A stretch of DNA of 50,074 bases from Bacilli bacterium. GTDB lineage: Bacteria > Bacillota_I > Bacilli_A > RF39 > UBA660. The notes beneath the pieces are model-generated. The model saw nothing but the letters and a program-made list of their open reading frames with translations. It searched no databases and had not been told where the DNA came from. A program made the position numbers and the translations under genes. The stretch is taken from positions 79,132 through 129,205 of the forward strand of contig JAQUVS010000001.1 in the NCBI GenBank assembly GCA_028693275.1. Reading direction: 5' to 3'. This document shows, one piece after another, positions 49,829 to 50,074 of this stretch (within the stretch, counting starts at the first letter, position 1; the number at the start of each line of letters is the position of its first letter).

Positions 49829-50074
49829 ATGGAAAAAGTAAAACTTTTAAATATAAAAGGTGAAGAACTTAAAGATATTAAATTAAATAAAGAATTATTT
49901 GGAATGGAACCAAACAATAAAGTTTTATATGATGCAATTATTTTATCAAGAGCGTCATTAAGACAAGGAACTCATAAAACAAAAAGTCGTTCTGAAGTAA
50001 GCGGTGGTGGAAGAAAACCATGGAAGCAAAAAGGAACAGGACGTGCTCGTCAAGGATCTATTAGATCTGTTCAA
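49829..50074 (+). CDS. rplD: 50S ribosomal protein L4 (partial, N-terminal part)
   Basis: The first 82 codons of L4; the gene runs off the window. It begins [19 protein letters not shown] and contains the Gly/Lys/Arg-rich loop [20 protein letters not shown] near 57-76, the L4 extension that lines the exit tunnel. The ATG at 49829 follows AAAGGAGGAATTG. The position after rplC is standard. Confidence 0.97.
   Translation, partial: MEKVKLLNIKGEELKDIKLNKELFGMEPNNKVLYDAIILSRASLRQGTHKTKSRSEVSGGGRKPWKQKGTGRARQGSIRSVQ

Noticed and set aside
1-50074. Mycoplasma/Spiroplasma genetic code (TGA = Trp)
   Set aside because: Conserved genes end at TGA exactly where their families end (recR, dut, dusB, pgk) and Trp positions use TGG.
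1-50074. CRISPR array, transposase, integrase, prophage or tRNA/rRNA genes
   Set aside because: I saw no repeat-spacer pattern, no transposase or integrase product and no tRNA-like cloverleaf; the holin-family gene at 30390 is the chromosomal YvlD type.

Overview
The window is 50 kb of densely packed, very AT-rich bacterial chromosome. Almost every gene is on the + strand, and neighbours often overlap by 1 to 20 bases. The gene content is that of a Bacillota member. Long runs match Bacillus-type order: dnaX-ybaB-recR-holB-ricT, metG-tatD-(3D protein)-rsmA-spoVG, divIC-tilS-ftsH-dusB-lysS, uvrB/uvrA-yvlD-lgt-trxB-yvcK-whiA, gap-pgk-tpiA-gpmI, and the start of the S10 ribosomal operon. TGA is used as a stop codon (recR, dut, dusB, RDD gene, pgk, whole set free of in-frame TGA) and Trp is TGG. 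This argues against a code-4 Mycoplasma. The compactness, AT-richness and local gene losses suggest a reduced, probably host-associated lineage near Erysipelotrichia/RF39-type Bacilli; that placement is inference.

Layout. 1-9,080: replication and repair (3' end of dnaX, ybaB, recR, holB), ricT, tRNA/rRNA modification (trmN6, rsmI), pth, mfd and an unknown coiled protein. 9,080-14,890: a methionine-type T-box leader driving a dUTPase and MetRS, then tatD, a membrane-anchored 3D-domain protein, a SipW-type signal peptidase, rsmA and a single-pass surface protein. 14,900-23,750: spoVG, divIC, tilS, ftsH, dusB, an RDD membrane protein, lysS and a large permease. 23,830-34,420: uvrB, a radical SAM/SPASM protein, a transglutaminase-like protein without its cysteine, uvrA, a YvlD-type membrane protein, lgt, trxB, yvcK and whiA. 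34,450-46,310: a TGS-nucleoside kinase, gap, pgk, a small unknown gene, a flippase-like membrane protein, a diacylglycerol glucosyltransferase-type enzyme, tpiA, a 56-residue membrane peptide, a receiver-less Spo0A-like regulator, a minus-strand transglutaminase-like protein, an AAA/DUF4143 ATPase and gpmI. 46,320-50,074: dinB, an HExxH protein, then the S10 operon leader with rpsJ, rplC and the start of rplD.

Transcription units can be read quite well. Many promoters have a near-consensus -10 with 16-17 bp spacing or an extended TGn -10. Thirteen of fifteen intrinsic terminators (not counting the T-box one) physically contain the stop codon of the preceding gene in the hairpin. I saw no tRNA or rRNA genes, insertion sequences, prophage or CRISPR arrays. 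Intergenic gaps are short; the only one near 300 bases is the T-box leader.

The most unusual items are the Spo0A-like protein that keeps a complete DNA-binding domain but no phosphoacceptor domain, the terminators built over stop codons, the dUTPase in a Met T-box operon, the Rho_N/SAP-like tail on FtsH, and the acidic tail on ribosomal protein L3.
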